In this document: positions 41,062-49,085 of the stretch, one piece after another
Numbering within the stretch: position 1 is the stretch's first letter
Layout of the letters: every line of letters begins with the position of its first letter
NCBI RefSeq assembly: GCF_023699475.1
Contig: NZ_JALXFV010000008.1
Location: 86,212 to 150,211 of the forward strand
DNA from: Halomarina rubra
GTDB lineage: Archaea > Halobacteriota > Halobacteria > Halobacteriales > Haloarculaceae
DNA: 64,000 nt
Direction: 5' to 3'
Made by a program: the position numbers and the translations under genes
The notes under the pieces: generated by a model
Databases searched by the model: none
What the model was told of the DNA's origin: nothing
The model's input: the letters and a program-made list of their open reading frames with translations, nothing else

Positions 41062-42986
41062 GAAAGGAGTTCCGCGACCTCGCACCACCCGAGGCGGCCC
41101 ACGAGGCCATCGCCTGGCTCGACCTCGCGGGCGACACCGAGTCCGTCCCGCTCCGGGAGGCCCGCGGGCGCGTCCTCGCCGGCCGAGTGGACGCCGCCCT
41201 CGACGTCCCCGGGTTCGACCGCGCCAGCGTCGACGGTTACGCCCTCCGCGCTCACGACACGTTCGGTGCGGACGAGGTCGACCCCGCCGTCTTCGACCTC
41301 GTCGGCGTCGGCGACGCGGGCAGTCGCCCGGACGTGACCGTCGGCGGCGGCGAGTGCGTCGAGATATCGACGGGCGCGGTCGTTCCCGACGGCGCGAACG
41401 CCGTCGTGATGGTCGAACGGACCGACCGCGTCGGGGGCGAGGACGACGACGCTCGAATCGAGGTTCGCACGAGCGCCGCGCCGGGCGACCGCATCATGTT
41501 CGCCGGCACGGACGTCGCCGCCGGCGAACGGGCGCTCGGTCCCGGGACGCGCCTCACCGCCCGCGAAATCGGCCTGCTGTCGGCGCTCGGCGTCGACGAG
41601 GTTCCAGTCCGGGCGGCCCCTCGTGTCGGCATCGTCTCGACGGGCGACGAACTCGTCCGCCCCGGCGAGCCACTGGACGCCGCGGCGGGCCAGATATACG
41701 ACGTGAACAGCTACACAGTCGCCACGGGCGTCGAGGAGGCCGGCGGCGAGGCCGTCCTCTACCCCCACGCCGGCGACGACTACGAAGCGATGGAGGACCT
41801 GCTCCGGCAGGCCGCCGAGGAGTGTGACCTCGTGCTCTCCTCGGGGTCGACGAGCGCGAGCGCGGTCGACGTCATCTACCGCGTCGTCGAGGAGCAAGGC
41901 GACCTCCTGCTCCACGGCGTCGCCGTCAAACCGGGGAAACCGATGCTCGTCGGTCGCCTCGACGGGAGTGCGTACGTCGGTCTCCCGGGCTACCCGGTGA
42001 GCGCGCTGACCATCTTCCGGACGTTCGTCGCCCCCGCCATCCGCCGTGCGGCGGGCCTCCCCGAACCGCAGGCCGCGACCGTCTCGGGCCGGATGGCGAG
42101 CGAGGAACGGTACGCCGAGGGCAGACTCCGTCTGATGCCGGTCGGACTGGTCGAGGCCGGTCCGGACGAACGGCTCGACGGCACCGACGTCGGCGGCGAC
42201 ACGCTCGTCTACCCCGTCGACAAGGGGTCGGGCGCGACGACGAGTCTCGTCGAGGCCGACGGTCTCGTCGAGATGCACCCCGACACCGAACGACTGGACG
42301 CGGGCGAAGCGGTCGACGTTCGGCTGTTCTCCCCCGACGTGCGCGTCCCGACCGTCGTCGGCGTCGGCGAGGACGACCCCGCGCTCTCGCGCCTGCTCGA
42401 CCGTCTCGACGCGCCGCGGTACCTCGCGCTGGGGAGCCGTGAGGGGCTCCGACGCCTCCGGAACGGCGTCCCCGACCTCGCGGTGACGACGACGGGCGGC
42501 GACACCCAGTTCCCGACCGTCGAGGTCGGCGCGTGGAGTCGCGAGTGGGGGCTGGTCGTCCCCGACGGGAACCCCGACGACGTGACCGGCCTCGCGGACC
42601 TCGTCGACCGCGACCTCCGGTTCGCCAATCGGACCCCCTCGTCGGGCCTGCGGACGACCCTCGCCGAGGCGCTCGCCGACCTCGCCGAGGAACGCGGCGA
42701 GACGCGCCACGACCTCGTCTCGGCCATCGACGGCTTCGAGGCGGGGCGGCGCGCCCACGAGAGTCCGCCGCGAGCGGTGCTCGCGGGCCACGCCGACGTG
42801 GCACTGGGTCTCCGCGCGACGGCGGACGCGCTCGGTCTCGCGTTCGTGGGCGTGGGCGAGGAGACGGTCCGCGTGCTCGGCAACCCCGAACGCGCGGAGA
42901 AGTCGGGTGTCGAGGCGTTCGCCGCGCGGGTCGGTGCGATGGACGACCTGCTCGCCGACCTCCCGGGGTACGGCCGGCCGGAGTGA
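41058..42986 (+). CDS. MoeA-like protein fused to a periplasmic-binding-protein-like (LysR substrate type) domain
   Basis: A 642-aa protein. Residues 1 to about 410 are a full MoeA: A-S-V-D-G-Y-A-L-R, T-G-A-V-V-P-D-G-A-N-A-V-V-M-V-E, S-S-G-S-T-S-A-S-A-V-D (with S-T-S-A instead of G-S-S-V), and K-P-G-K-P-M-L-V-G. Residues from about 430 form a substrate-binding PBP-like domain (G-D-T-Q-F-P, F-A-N-R-T-P-S-S-G-L-R, G-H-A-D-V-A-L-G-L-R), as in the MoeA/ModE-associated PF12727 domain. It could sense or present molybdate, tungstate or a precursor. Translational coupling to the first moeA implies joint function. Confidence 0.92.
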   Translation: MRKEFRDLAPPEAAHEAIAWLDLAGDTESVPLREARGRVLAGRVDAALDVPGFDRASVDGYALRAHDTFGADEVDPAVFDLVGVGDAGSRPDVTVGGGECVEISTGAVVPDGANAVVMVERTDRVGGEDDDARIEVRTSAAPGDRIMFAGTDVAAGERALGPGTRLTAREIGLLSALGVDEVPVRAAPRVGIVSTGDELVRPGEPLDAAAGQIYDVNSYTVATGVEEAGGEAVLYPHAGDDYEAMEDLLRQAAEECDLVLSSGSTSASAVDVIYRVVEEQGDLLLHGVAVKPGKPMLVGRLDGSAYVGLPGYPVSALTIFRTFVAPAIRRAAGLPEPQAATVSGRMASEERYAEGRLRLMPVGLVEAGPDERLDGTDVGGDTLVYPVDKGSGATTSLVEADGLVEMHPDTERLDAGEAVDVRLFSPDVRVPTVVGVGEDDPALSRLLDRLDAPRYLALGSREGLRRLRNGVPDLAVTTTGGDTQFPTVEVGAWSREWGLVVPDGNPDDVTGLADLVDRDLRFANRTPSSGLRTTLAEALADLAEERGETRHDLVSAIDGFEAGRRAHESPPRAVLAGHADVALGLRATADALGLAFVGVGEETVRVLGNPERAEKSGVEAFAARVGAMDDLLADLPGYGRPE

Positions 42987-43052
42987 GGGCCGAACCGCGG
43001 CCGTCTGCACGGCTCTCGGGACGTGAGCGGTCGTGCGGGGCGGTCGCGCCGG

Positions 43053-43748
43053 TCAGTCGGAGGCGAACTCCGGTTCGACCCCGGTATCGCCGCCGACGCG
43101 CCGCAGTTCGGTGAGGCGCATCACGCGACGGTCGCCGAGGACACACGACCCACGGCGGTCGTGGCCGTGACGCTCGACGTGGATGCCGTCGAGACCGGCG
43201 TTCCACGCCGCGCCGACGTCCTGCGGCCCGTCGCCCACGAGGACGCCGCGTTCCGCGCCGCTCGCGAGACCGCGGCCGACGCCGAGGTTCGACATCGCGA
43301 GGCGGACGGGTGCGGGGTCGGGTTTCCAGCCCAGTTCGTCGTCACAGCAGACGACGGTGTCGAACCAGTCGGCGATGTCGAGCGTTTCGAGCGCCGCGTC
43401 CGCGAGGTACTGCTGGGAGTGGGTGACGAGACCGACCGGTCGGTCGACCGTCGCGACGAACGCCGCCGCGTCCTCGTAGACGAACGAGTGCTCGGCGCGA
43501 GCGATGGGGTCCTCGACGGCGTGGAACACCGTCCAGAACTCGCGGGGTTCGTGACCCCACTGTCGGAGGAGCGCGTCGCGCGACCCACCGAGGCCGTGCC
43601 AGAGCAGCTCCGATTCGCGCTCGGTGAACGACCGACCCATGCGGTCGCCCACCTCGTCCATCACGCTGTAGACGTAGCCCGGTTCGACGTCGATGAGCGT
43701 CCCGTCGAGGTCGAGCAGCCAGAAGTCGTAGTCGGTGGAGGGTGCCAT
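43053..43748 (-). CDS. HAD-family phosphatase (phosphoglycolate phosphatase/Gph-like)
   Basis: A 231-aa HAD hydrolase. Motif I is L-D-L-D-G-T-L-I-D (nucleophile D13, acid D15), motif II is the Thr/Ser of L-V-T-H-S-Q, motif III the Lys of W-K-P-D-P-A-P, and motif IV V-G-D-G-P-Q-D. The all-alpha cap between motifs I and II is that of phosphoglycolate phosphatase-like enzymes, but the substrate cannot be told. The start ATG follows the LWR-like protein gene by 28 nt on the same strand, so it may be the third gene of a pterin dehydratase-LWR-HAD unit. Confidence 0.85.
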   Translation of the reverse strand: MAPSTDYDFWLLDLDGTLIDVEPGYVYSVMDEVGDRMGRSFTERESELLWHGLGGSRDALLRQWGHEPREFWTVFHAVEDPIARAEHSFVYEDAAAFVATVDRPVGLVTHSQQYLADAALETLDIADWFDTVVCCDDELGWKPDPAPVRLAMSNLGVGRGLASGAERGVLVGDGPQDVGAAWNAGLDGIHVERHGHDRRGSCVLGDRRVMRLTELRRVGGDTGVEPEFASD

Positions 43749-43776
43749 TCAGGACACAGAGGTACGCTACCCAGTG

Positions 43777-44169
43777 TCAAGTGTCTTCCGGGCGGACGTG
43801 GATGGAACTGCCGAGGTAGTTCGTCTTCACACGCTCGACGGTCTCCGCGTTCCCGAACGTCCCCGTCTCGGCGGCGAGTTCGGCGGCGATGGCCTCGTCG
43901 AACGCGTCGAGGTACGCACGGTCGGTCCGCAACTCCCGGAACTCGACCGAGTCGACGGGGACGCCGAGGGCCAGTTCCATCTGCTCGCGGAGACGCGAGG
44001 GGTCGTTGGCCGCACCGCGCCAGCAGTTGTCGCGGAAGAACAGCCACCCGGACTCGCCGGGCGCGACGGCGTCCCGTTCGACCGTCGTCTCGAAGGCGGC
44101 CGGCGAGGCGCGAACGCCGGCTTCGGAATCGAGACGGAATCGGACACGGAAGACGTACGCTGCGTCCAT
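43777..44169 (-). CDS. Haloarchaeal LWR-salt-like protein
   Basis: A 130-aa acidic protein resembling the haloarchaeal family I recall as LWR-salt protein, of unknown function. The N-terminal Y-V-F-R-V-R-F-R-L-D, then G-W-L-F-F-R-D-N-C-W-R-G (residues 41-52), then T-D-R-A-Y-L-D-A-F-D-E-A-I-A-A-E-L are family-like. Here the name-giving L-W-R reads C-W-R (49-51). It begins directly after the stop of the pterin dehydratase gene (stop and ATG are adjacent), so the two are surely co-transcribed and coupled. Confidence 0.75.
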   Translation of the reverse strand: MDAAYVFRVRFRLDSEAGVRASPAAFETTVERDAVAPGESGWLFFRDNCWRGAANDPSRLREQMELALGVPVDSVEFRELRTDRAYLDAFDEAIAAELAAETGTFGNAETVERVKTNYLGSSIHVRPEDT

Positions 44170-44445
44170 CTACAGCAGGTCGTCGAACCGCTCGGCGAGG
44201 TCGAGGTCCTTCTCGGTGATGCCGCCCTCCTCGTGGCTCGTCAGGCGCACCTCGACCTCCCCGTAGCCGATGGTCATCTCGGGGTGGTGGAAGGCGTCCT
44301 GTGCGACGCCCCCCGCGCCCGCGGCGAAGCCGACGCCCGCCAGGTACGAGTCGAACTCGTACGTGCGGACGATCTCGTCACCGTCGCGCTCCCAGTCGTC
44401 GGGGAGTCGCTCCGCGATCTCGTCGTCGGACAGTGTCTCGGCCAT
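44170..44445 (-). CDS. 4a-hydroxytetrahydrobiopterin dehydratase (PCD/DCoH)
   Basis: A 91-aa pterin-4a-carbinolamine dehydratase. The active-site region F-H-H-P-E-M-T-I-G-Y (H53, H54, P55) and V-E-V-R-L-T-S-H-E-E match the family, with the third His position in T-S-H. It dehydrates the 4a-carbinolamine formed by aromatic amino acid hydroxylases. In archaea lacking phenylalanine hydroxylase nearby the true role is open. It is the first gene of a unit with the LWR-like gene. The SDR gene diverges 74 nt away. Confidence 0.9.
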   Translation of the reverse strand: MAETLSDDEIAERLPDDWERDGDEIVRTYEFDSYLAGVGFAAGAGGVAQDAFHHPEMTIGYGEVEVRLTSHEEGGITEKDLDLAERFDDLL

Positions 44446-44489
44446 GCTGGCCCGGACGCGCGCCGGGCGGATAAGTGTGGGCGCGGGAG

Positions 44490-44497
44490 CGTTTTGC
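44490..44497 (+). promoter_or_regulatory. Promoter box of the SDR gene
   Basis: cgttttgc, 23-30 nt before the ATG of the SDR gene, same class as the moeA and nurA boxes. Confidence 0.5.
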
Positions 44498-44519
44498 CCA
44501 CTGGGCGACTATCACTCAC

Positions 44520-45221
44520 ATGGAAGCGGACGTCGACCTGTACGACTCGCTGTCGGGACAGGTCGTTCTCGTGACGGGGGCGACGCGCGGTATCGGGGCC
44601 GAGGTCGCCGCCCAACTGGCCGAGCGCGGCGCGACGGTGTACGCCGGTGCGCGGGACGTCGACGACGTCGAGGAGGCCGCGCTGTTCCCGGTCCACCTCG
44701 ACGTGACCAACGAACGGACGCTGGAGAACGCCGTCGGGCGTATCGAGAGCGAGACGGGCCGACTGGACGTCCTCGTCAACAACGCCGGTGTGTACGGGCC
44801 GGGCGGCCCGCTCCACCGGATATCGACGGACGGTATCGACCGGACGATGGACACGAACCTCCGTGGGCCGATGCTCCTGACGAAACACGCCCTCCCGCTG
44901 TTGCTGGAACGGGAGGGGGGGCGTGTCGTAAACGTCTCCTCGGGGGCGGGCCAGTTCGCCGGCGGGATGAGTACCGGTCGTGCGCCGTACGCCGTCTCGA
45001 AGGCGGGACTGAACGCGCTGACGGCGTACCTCGACGCCGAGTACGGCCCCGACCTCGTCGCGAACGCGGTCTGTCCGGGCTGGGTCCGGACCGACATGGG
45101 CGGGCCGGGCGCGACCCGAAGCGTGACCGAGGGCGCGGCGACGTCGGTCTGGTTGGCGCGGTTCCGCCCCGGCAGTCCGGGGGGAAAGCTGTGGCGCGAC
45201 GAGGCGGTCGTCGACTGGTAG
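44520..45221 (+). CDS. Short-chain dehydrogenase/reductase
   Basis: A 233-aa classical SDR. The cofactor motif T-G-A-T-R-G-I-G lies at 19-26, N-N-A-G near 82-85, the catalytic Ser in N-V-S-S-G, and Y-A-V-S-K as the Y-x3-K pair. G-A-R-D after strand two suggests NADP(H) preference. C-terminal W-L-A-R-F-R-P-G-S-P-G-G-K-L-W is common in stress-type SDRs. Substrate unknown. The start M-E-A-D-V-D is fixed by the promoter box; an ATG 15 codons upstream is rejected. Confidence 0.9.
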   Translation: MEADVDLYDSLSGQVVLVTGATRGIGAEVAAQLAERGATVYAGARDVDDVEEAALFPVHLDVTNERTLENAVGRIESETGRLDVLVNNAGVYGPGGPLHRISTDGIDRTMDTNLRGPMLLTKHALPLLLEREGGRVVNVSSGAGQFAGGMSTGRAPYAVSKAGLNALTAYLDAEYGPDLVANAVCPGWVRTDMGGPGATRSVTEGAATSVWLARFRPGSPGGKLWRDEAVVDW

Positions 45222-45464
45222 TGTCGCGACCGCCTCGTGACGGTTCGCAGCGACCTGCGGCGACTCGCGGGCGTGGCTACCGAGCAGTGGGGCGAGCAGG
45301 CGACTCGACGCGGTCACGTGTGGATGAGTCGCTCACCGCTCCTGCTCCGAGCGGGCCGAGGCGTCGCCTCGCGGTCCCACACGCGTCGGTGGCTATCGCA
45401 CGGTGGGGCTGGTCGCGGTTTTCTATAAGGAGGTTCGCGCCGATTCGACGGTGGTGTGGGGTGC

Positions 45465-47048
45465 TCAGTCCGCGCGCAGTCCCTCGAAGTAGACCGCCTG
45501 CTCCTCTTCGGGGGCGGGCGCGGTGACGAGGCTGACACCGACGACGAGGACGAGCGAGAGCGCCATTCCCGCGATCTGGGGCGTCCAGCCGAGGTAGTAC
45601 GTCGCGCCGAGGACGCCGAGCGTGACATCGGTGCCGGCTGCCACGCCGGGGACACTCGTCCCCGGAAGGAGCGTCAGAGCGACGTGCGCGAGGTAGAACA
45701 CCTGCGCGCCGACGAGCGCGACGAGCATCCCCGCCCGCGTCGTCCGTCGCCAGTACAGCGCGACCAGCACGGGCAGGGTGAGCTGTGCGAACCCGCCGAA
45801 GGCGGTGTCACCGATGACGAACAGCGTCTGGTTGGTGAACAGCGAGGCGACGAACGAGCCGAGCGCGAAGACGACGACCCCGCCCCGCGCGAGCAGCGCT
45901 TCGCGGTCGGGACGACCGAAGACGGGGCGGTAGACGTCCCGCGTGAGGTACGACGCGCCCGAGAGGAGCATCGAGTCGCTCGAACTCATCATCGCCGCGA
46001 TGGCCCCGGCGATGACGAGCGCGGCGAACCAGACGGGCGTGTACTCGTTGAGCATGATGGGGACGACGTTCGCGCCGTCGGGCACCGCGACGCCGAGGCC
46101 CTTGGCCCACGCGCCGAGCATGAACGCGGGAACGAACAGCAGGAGCACGAGCACGGGCCAGAGCGCGAACGTGCGCTTGAGGACGGTCTTGGAGGAGGCC
46201 GCGAAGAAGCGCTGGTTGATCTGGGGGAACATCGCCACGCCGAAGGCGATGCTCACGGCCGTCGAGATGACGTACTGCGGGGTGTAGAGACCCCCGCCGA
46301 GTGCGAGGAACTCGCCGTCGGTCGCCGCGAGCGCGTCGGTCGCGGCGCGAGCGCCGCCGACGTCCCAGAGGACCCACCCGACGGCCGCCCACGTGACGAG
46401 CAGCATGAACGCCCCCTGGAGCGTGTCGGTCCAGGCGACGCCGCGCATCCCGCTGATGCCGACGTAGACAATCATGAACAGGGTGATGCCGCCCGCGCCG
46501 ACCCAGTAGGGAATCGCGCCGTCGGTGAGCGTTTCCAGAGCGATGCCCGCGCCGCGTTGCTGGAGCATCACGTACGGGAACAGCCAGAACAGGCCGATGG
46601 CGGCGACCAGCACGCGCAGGCCCCGCGAGCCGAAACGGTCGCCGAGCATCTCCCCGAGGGTGACGTAGCCGTGCGCGCGGCCGACGAGCCACTGCTTGTA
46701 GCCCAGGACGTACCAGAGGATGGCGAAGAGGATGCCGTCCATCAGTCCCATGACGAGAATCCACTCGGGACCGGCGCTGTAGGCGATGTTCGGCCCGGCG
46801 AAGAACGTGAACGCCGACAGGAGCGTCGCGAACGTCGTGAACAGGAGGACGACGGTCCCGAGCGTCCGCGAGGCGAGGTAGTAGTCCTCCGCGGTGTCGT
46901 TCGAGAGGCGGTAGGCGACGACGCCCACCGCCAGGGCGAGCACGAGGTAGACGCCGATGACGCCCACCTGGACGCCCGTCCGGGACTGGAGCGGGAGCGC
47001 GGCCGTCGACCCTGCGGCGAGGCCGACGAGGCTCGCGACGGCGGTCAT
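45465..47048 (-). CDS. Sodium:solute symporter (SSS family)
   Basis: A 527-aa Na+-coupled symporter with about 13 transmembrane helices. Seen: A-E-D-Y-Y-L-A-S-R-T-L-G after helix one (the SSS N-terminal signature), G-Y-V-T-L-G-E-M-L-G-D-R-F, and A-A-M-M-S-S-S-D-S-M-L-L-S-G, the Na2-site helix 8. The closest relatives by memory are PanF- or acetate-type permeases. Its ATG overlaps the stop of the small DUF3311 gene by 4 nt, a known two-gene arrangement in which the DUF3311 protein acts as accessory subunit. The solute is unknown. Confidence 0.92.
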   Translation of the reverse strand: MTAVASLVGLAAGSTAALPLQSRTGVQVGVIGVYLVLALAVGVVAYRLSNDTAEDYYLASRTLGTVVLLFTTFATLLSAFTFFAGPNIAYSAGPEWILVMGLMDGILFAILWYVLGYKQWLVGRAHGYVTLGEMLGDRFGSRGLRVLVAAIGLFWLFPYVMLQQRGAGIALETLTDGAIPYWVGAGGITLFMIVYVGISGMRGVAWTDTLQGAFMLLVTWAAVGWVLWDVGGARAATDALAATDGEFLALGGGLYTPQYVISTAVSIAFGVAMFPQINQRFFAASSKTVLKRTFALWPVLVLLLFVPAFMLGAWAKGLGVAVPDGANVVPIMLNEYTPVWFAALVIAGAIAAMMSSSDSMLLSGASYLTRDVYRPVFGRPDREALLARGGVVVFALGSFVASLFTNQTLFVIGDTAFGGFAQLTLPVLVALYWRRTTRAGMLVALVGAQVFYLAHVALTLLPGTSVPGVAAGTDVTLGVLGATYYLGWTPQIAGMALSLVLVVGVSLVTAPAPEEEQAVYFEGLRAD

Positions 47049-47296
47049 ACGCGCTCACCCGGTGTGGGCTCCGTGTGACCGGCCTCCTCGGGCGACTCGA
47101 TGCCGACACCCCACGCTCGGTGGGCGAACAGCGCGAACACGCCCGAGGCGAGGACCATCCAGCCGACGTGCCACCAGAGCCACAGCGGGAGACCGGCGAC
47201 GACCGTCGCGTCGCGCCAGAGGAACCACGGGACGGCGAACACGACCAGCACTGCCATCGCGACGACCCACAGGAGGCGTTCGGTTCGACGAATCAT
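47045..47296 (-). CDS. DUF3311-like small membrane protein, symporter partner
   Basis: An 83-aa protein with two hydrophobic helices (L-W-V-V-A-M-A-V-L-V-V-F-A-V-P and W-W-H-V-G-W-M-V-L-A-S-G-V-F-A-L-F). F-P-W-F-L-W-type turns between them are typical of DUF3311, which precedes SSS symporter genes in many bacteria and archaea. Its stop overlaps the symporter start. A minus-strand AATCTTTAG box lies about 30 nt before the ATG at M-I-R-R-T-E; a further upstream start would add nine residues. Confidence 0.82.
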   Translation of the reverse strand: MIRRTERLLWVVAMAVLVVFAVPWFLWRDATVVAGLPLWLWWHVGWMVLASGVFALFAHRAWGVGIESPEEAGHTEPTPGERV

Positions 47297-47470
47297 GATG
47301 GGCCAGCTATGGGACGACCCCACCTAAAGATTGCTGAAATGCCACCGATACGGCGAATCGAAGAGTATTCTTCTTCAATCGTCGTCGGCCGTGGGGCCGA
47401 CCGAGAGCTGTCGACTCGCCGACAGACGGAGGGGTCGGGCCTTCGACCGGCCGTTGAGCGAAAACGTGGC

Positions 47471-47499
47471 TTTATACGGCGGCCGCTACCTATTTATAC
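47471..47499 (+). promoter_or_regulatory. Two TATA boxes upstream of dnaG
   Basis: tttatac at 47471-47477 and tatttatac at 47491-47499, in a spacer of 257 bp. Both lie 55 nt or more before the dnaG ATG, so this gene, unlike most here, should have a leader of about 30 nt or longer. Two start sites are possible. Confidence 0.65.
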
Positions 47500-47553
47500 C
47501 GTACCACGTCCACGCGTGGGCATCACCATCCAGCCCTCACGGGCACTCACACC

Positions 47554-49017
47554 ATGCACGACACAGCCAAATACCTCATCCACGCCGACATCACCGCCGA
47601 GGGGGTGGTCGAACGGTCGGACGTCGTCGGAGCCATCTTCGGGCAGACCGAGGGGTTGCTCGGCGACGACCTCGACCTGCGCGACCTACAGGACTCCTCG
47701 AAGGTGGGCCGTATCGACGTCTCCGTCGACTCACAGAACGGCCAGTCGTTCGGCACTGTCACCATCGCCAGCGGTCTCGACCAGGTCGAGACGGCCATCC
47801 TCGGGGCGTCGCTGGAGACCATCGAACGCGTCGGCCCCTGTCGCGCGACCATCTCCATCGACCGCATCGAGGACGTCCGGGCCGCCAAACGCCGCTCCAT
47901 CGTCGAGCGCTCGAAGGAACTGCTCGGCGAGGCGTTCGACGGGTCGATGCTCACCAGCGAGGAGCTGGTCGAGGAGGTCCGCCGGGCCATCCGCGTCGAG
48001 GACATCACCACCTACGAGGACCTCCCCGCCGGTCCGCGCGTCCACGACTCCGACGCCATCATCGTCGTCGAGGGTCGTGCGGACGTGTTGACGCTCCTCC
48101 GCTACGGCGTGAAGAACGCCATCGCCGTCGAGGGCACGAACGTCCCCGACGCCGTCGCCGACCTCACCCGCGAGCGCATCGTCACGACGTTCCTCGACGG
48201 TGACCGCGGTGGCGACCTCATCCTGAAGGAGCTCGCGCAGGTCGGCGAGGTCGACTACGTCGCCGTCGCCCCCGACGGGCAGAGCGTCGAGGACCTCGGG
48301 CGCGCTGAAGTGATGCGTGCGCTCCGTCAGAAGGTCCCTTACGACTCCTTCGAGGGGAACGCCTCGGGGTCGGCCGACGACGAGGTGCCGACCGACGTGG
48401 CGTCACCGCGGGAGGGACAGAGCGTCTCCGACGGTGGGAGCCACGCCACGCCGACGCGGACGGCCAGCGCGGCGACCGTGACGACCGACGCCCCGACGAA
48501 GACCGCGGCACCGGTGGTCACCACCGGCGAGGCCGAGTCGGCCGTCGAGACCGCCGACACCCCTGCCCCCGCCGAGTCGGGCGACGACGTCGGCGCGACC
48601 GAACCCGCCGAACCGGTCGACACCGGCGCGGAGGGGACGACCGAAAGCAGCGCGACCACCGACGAGACGACCAGCGACGGTACGACCGGCGACAGCGAGC
48701 CCCCGGCGGTTCCGGAGACGCTCCGGGGGCACGTCCGGGCGGTCGTCACCGACGGAACGGAGACGGTCCGCCTGCTCGACGAGGAGATGGGCGTCCTCGA
48801 CGACGCCCCCGCGGACGAGGCGTTCGACGTCCTCCGCGAGGCCGAGTCGGTGCCGTTCGCGGTCGTCCTCGACGCCGAGCTCCCCCAGCGAGTGCTCGAC
48901 GTCTGTGCCCAGCGCGGCGTCGAGAACGTCGTCGCCCGTTCGCTCGGGGAGTTCGTCAAACGCCCAGCAAGCGTCCGGGTCCGCACCGCCGAACGACTGC
49001 TCGCCCGCGAGTACTGA
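47554..49017 (+). CDS. dnaG: Archaeal DnaG (Toprim-domain primase/exosome subunit)
   Basis: A 487-aa archaeal DnaG. The conserved N-terminus M-H-D-T-A-K-Y-L-I-H leads to a Toprim domain near 165-245, with V-V-E-G-R-A-D (E173) and F-L-D-G-D-R-G-G-D (D215, D217). Archaeal DnaG binds the RNA exosome via Csl4 as a poly(A)-linked RNA factor, and also has primase activity. After the Toprim domain comes a low-complexity linker of about 120 residues (268-386) of Thr, Ala, Glu, Asp and Ser, then a C-terminal domain with L-R-G-H-V-R-A-V-V and R-G-V-E-N-V-V-A-R-S. The linker is longer than in non-halophiles. Confidence 0.95.
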   Translation: MHDTAKYLIHADITAEGVVERSDVVGAIFGQTEGLLGDDLDLRDLQDSSKVGRIDVSVDSQNGQSFGTVTIASGLDQVETAILGASLETIERVGPCRATISIDRIEDVRAAKRRSIVERSKELLGEAFDGSMLTSEELVEEVRRAIRVEDITTYEDLPAGPRVHDSDAIIVVEGRADVLTLLRYGVKNAIAVEGTNVPDAVADLTRERIVTTFLDGDRGGDLILKELAQVGEVDYVAVAPDGQSVEDLGRAEVMRALRQKVPYDSFEGNASGSADDEVPTDVASPREGQSVSDGGSHATPTRTASAATVTTDAPTKTAAPVVTTGEAESAVETADTPAPAESGDDVGATEPAEPVDTGAEGTTESSATTDETTSDGTTGDSEPPAVPETLRGHVRAVVTDGTETVRLLDEEMGVLDDAPADEAFDVLREAESVPFAVVLDAELPQRVLDVCAQRGVENVVARSLGEFVKRPASVRVRTAERLLAREY

Positions 49018-49085
49018 CCGCCGCGGTCCGCAGGTCTGCGGTCCGCCGTCCCCTCTAAGCCACCGTCATCCGACCCGTCGCCCGA

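Noticed and set aside
41052..43010. A 652-codon frame opposite the second moeA gene
   Set aside because: Antisense of a gene with full MoeA motifs; low-complexity product and no promoter.
45237..45428. A 63-codon GTG frame between SDR and symporter genes
   Set aside because: The product is basic and Arg/Gly-rich with no SD or promoter, unlike the 34-aa gene; probably spacer.
45456..47078. A 540-codon frame opposite the symporter gene
   Set aside because: Product is rich in Glu/Arg/His repeats generated by the antisense of hydrophobic codons; the symporter motifs are unmistakable on the other strand.
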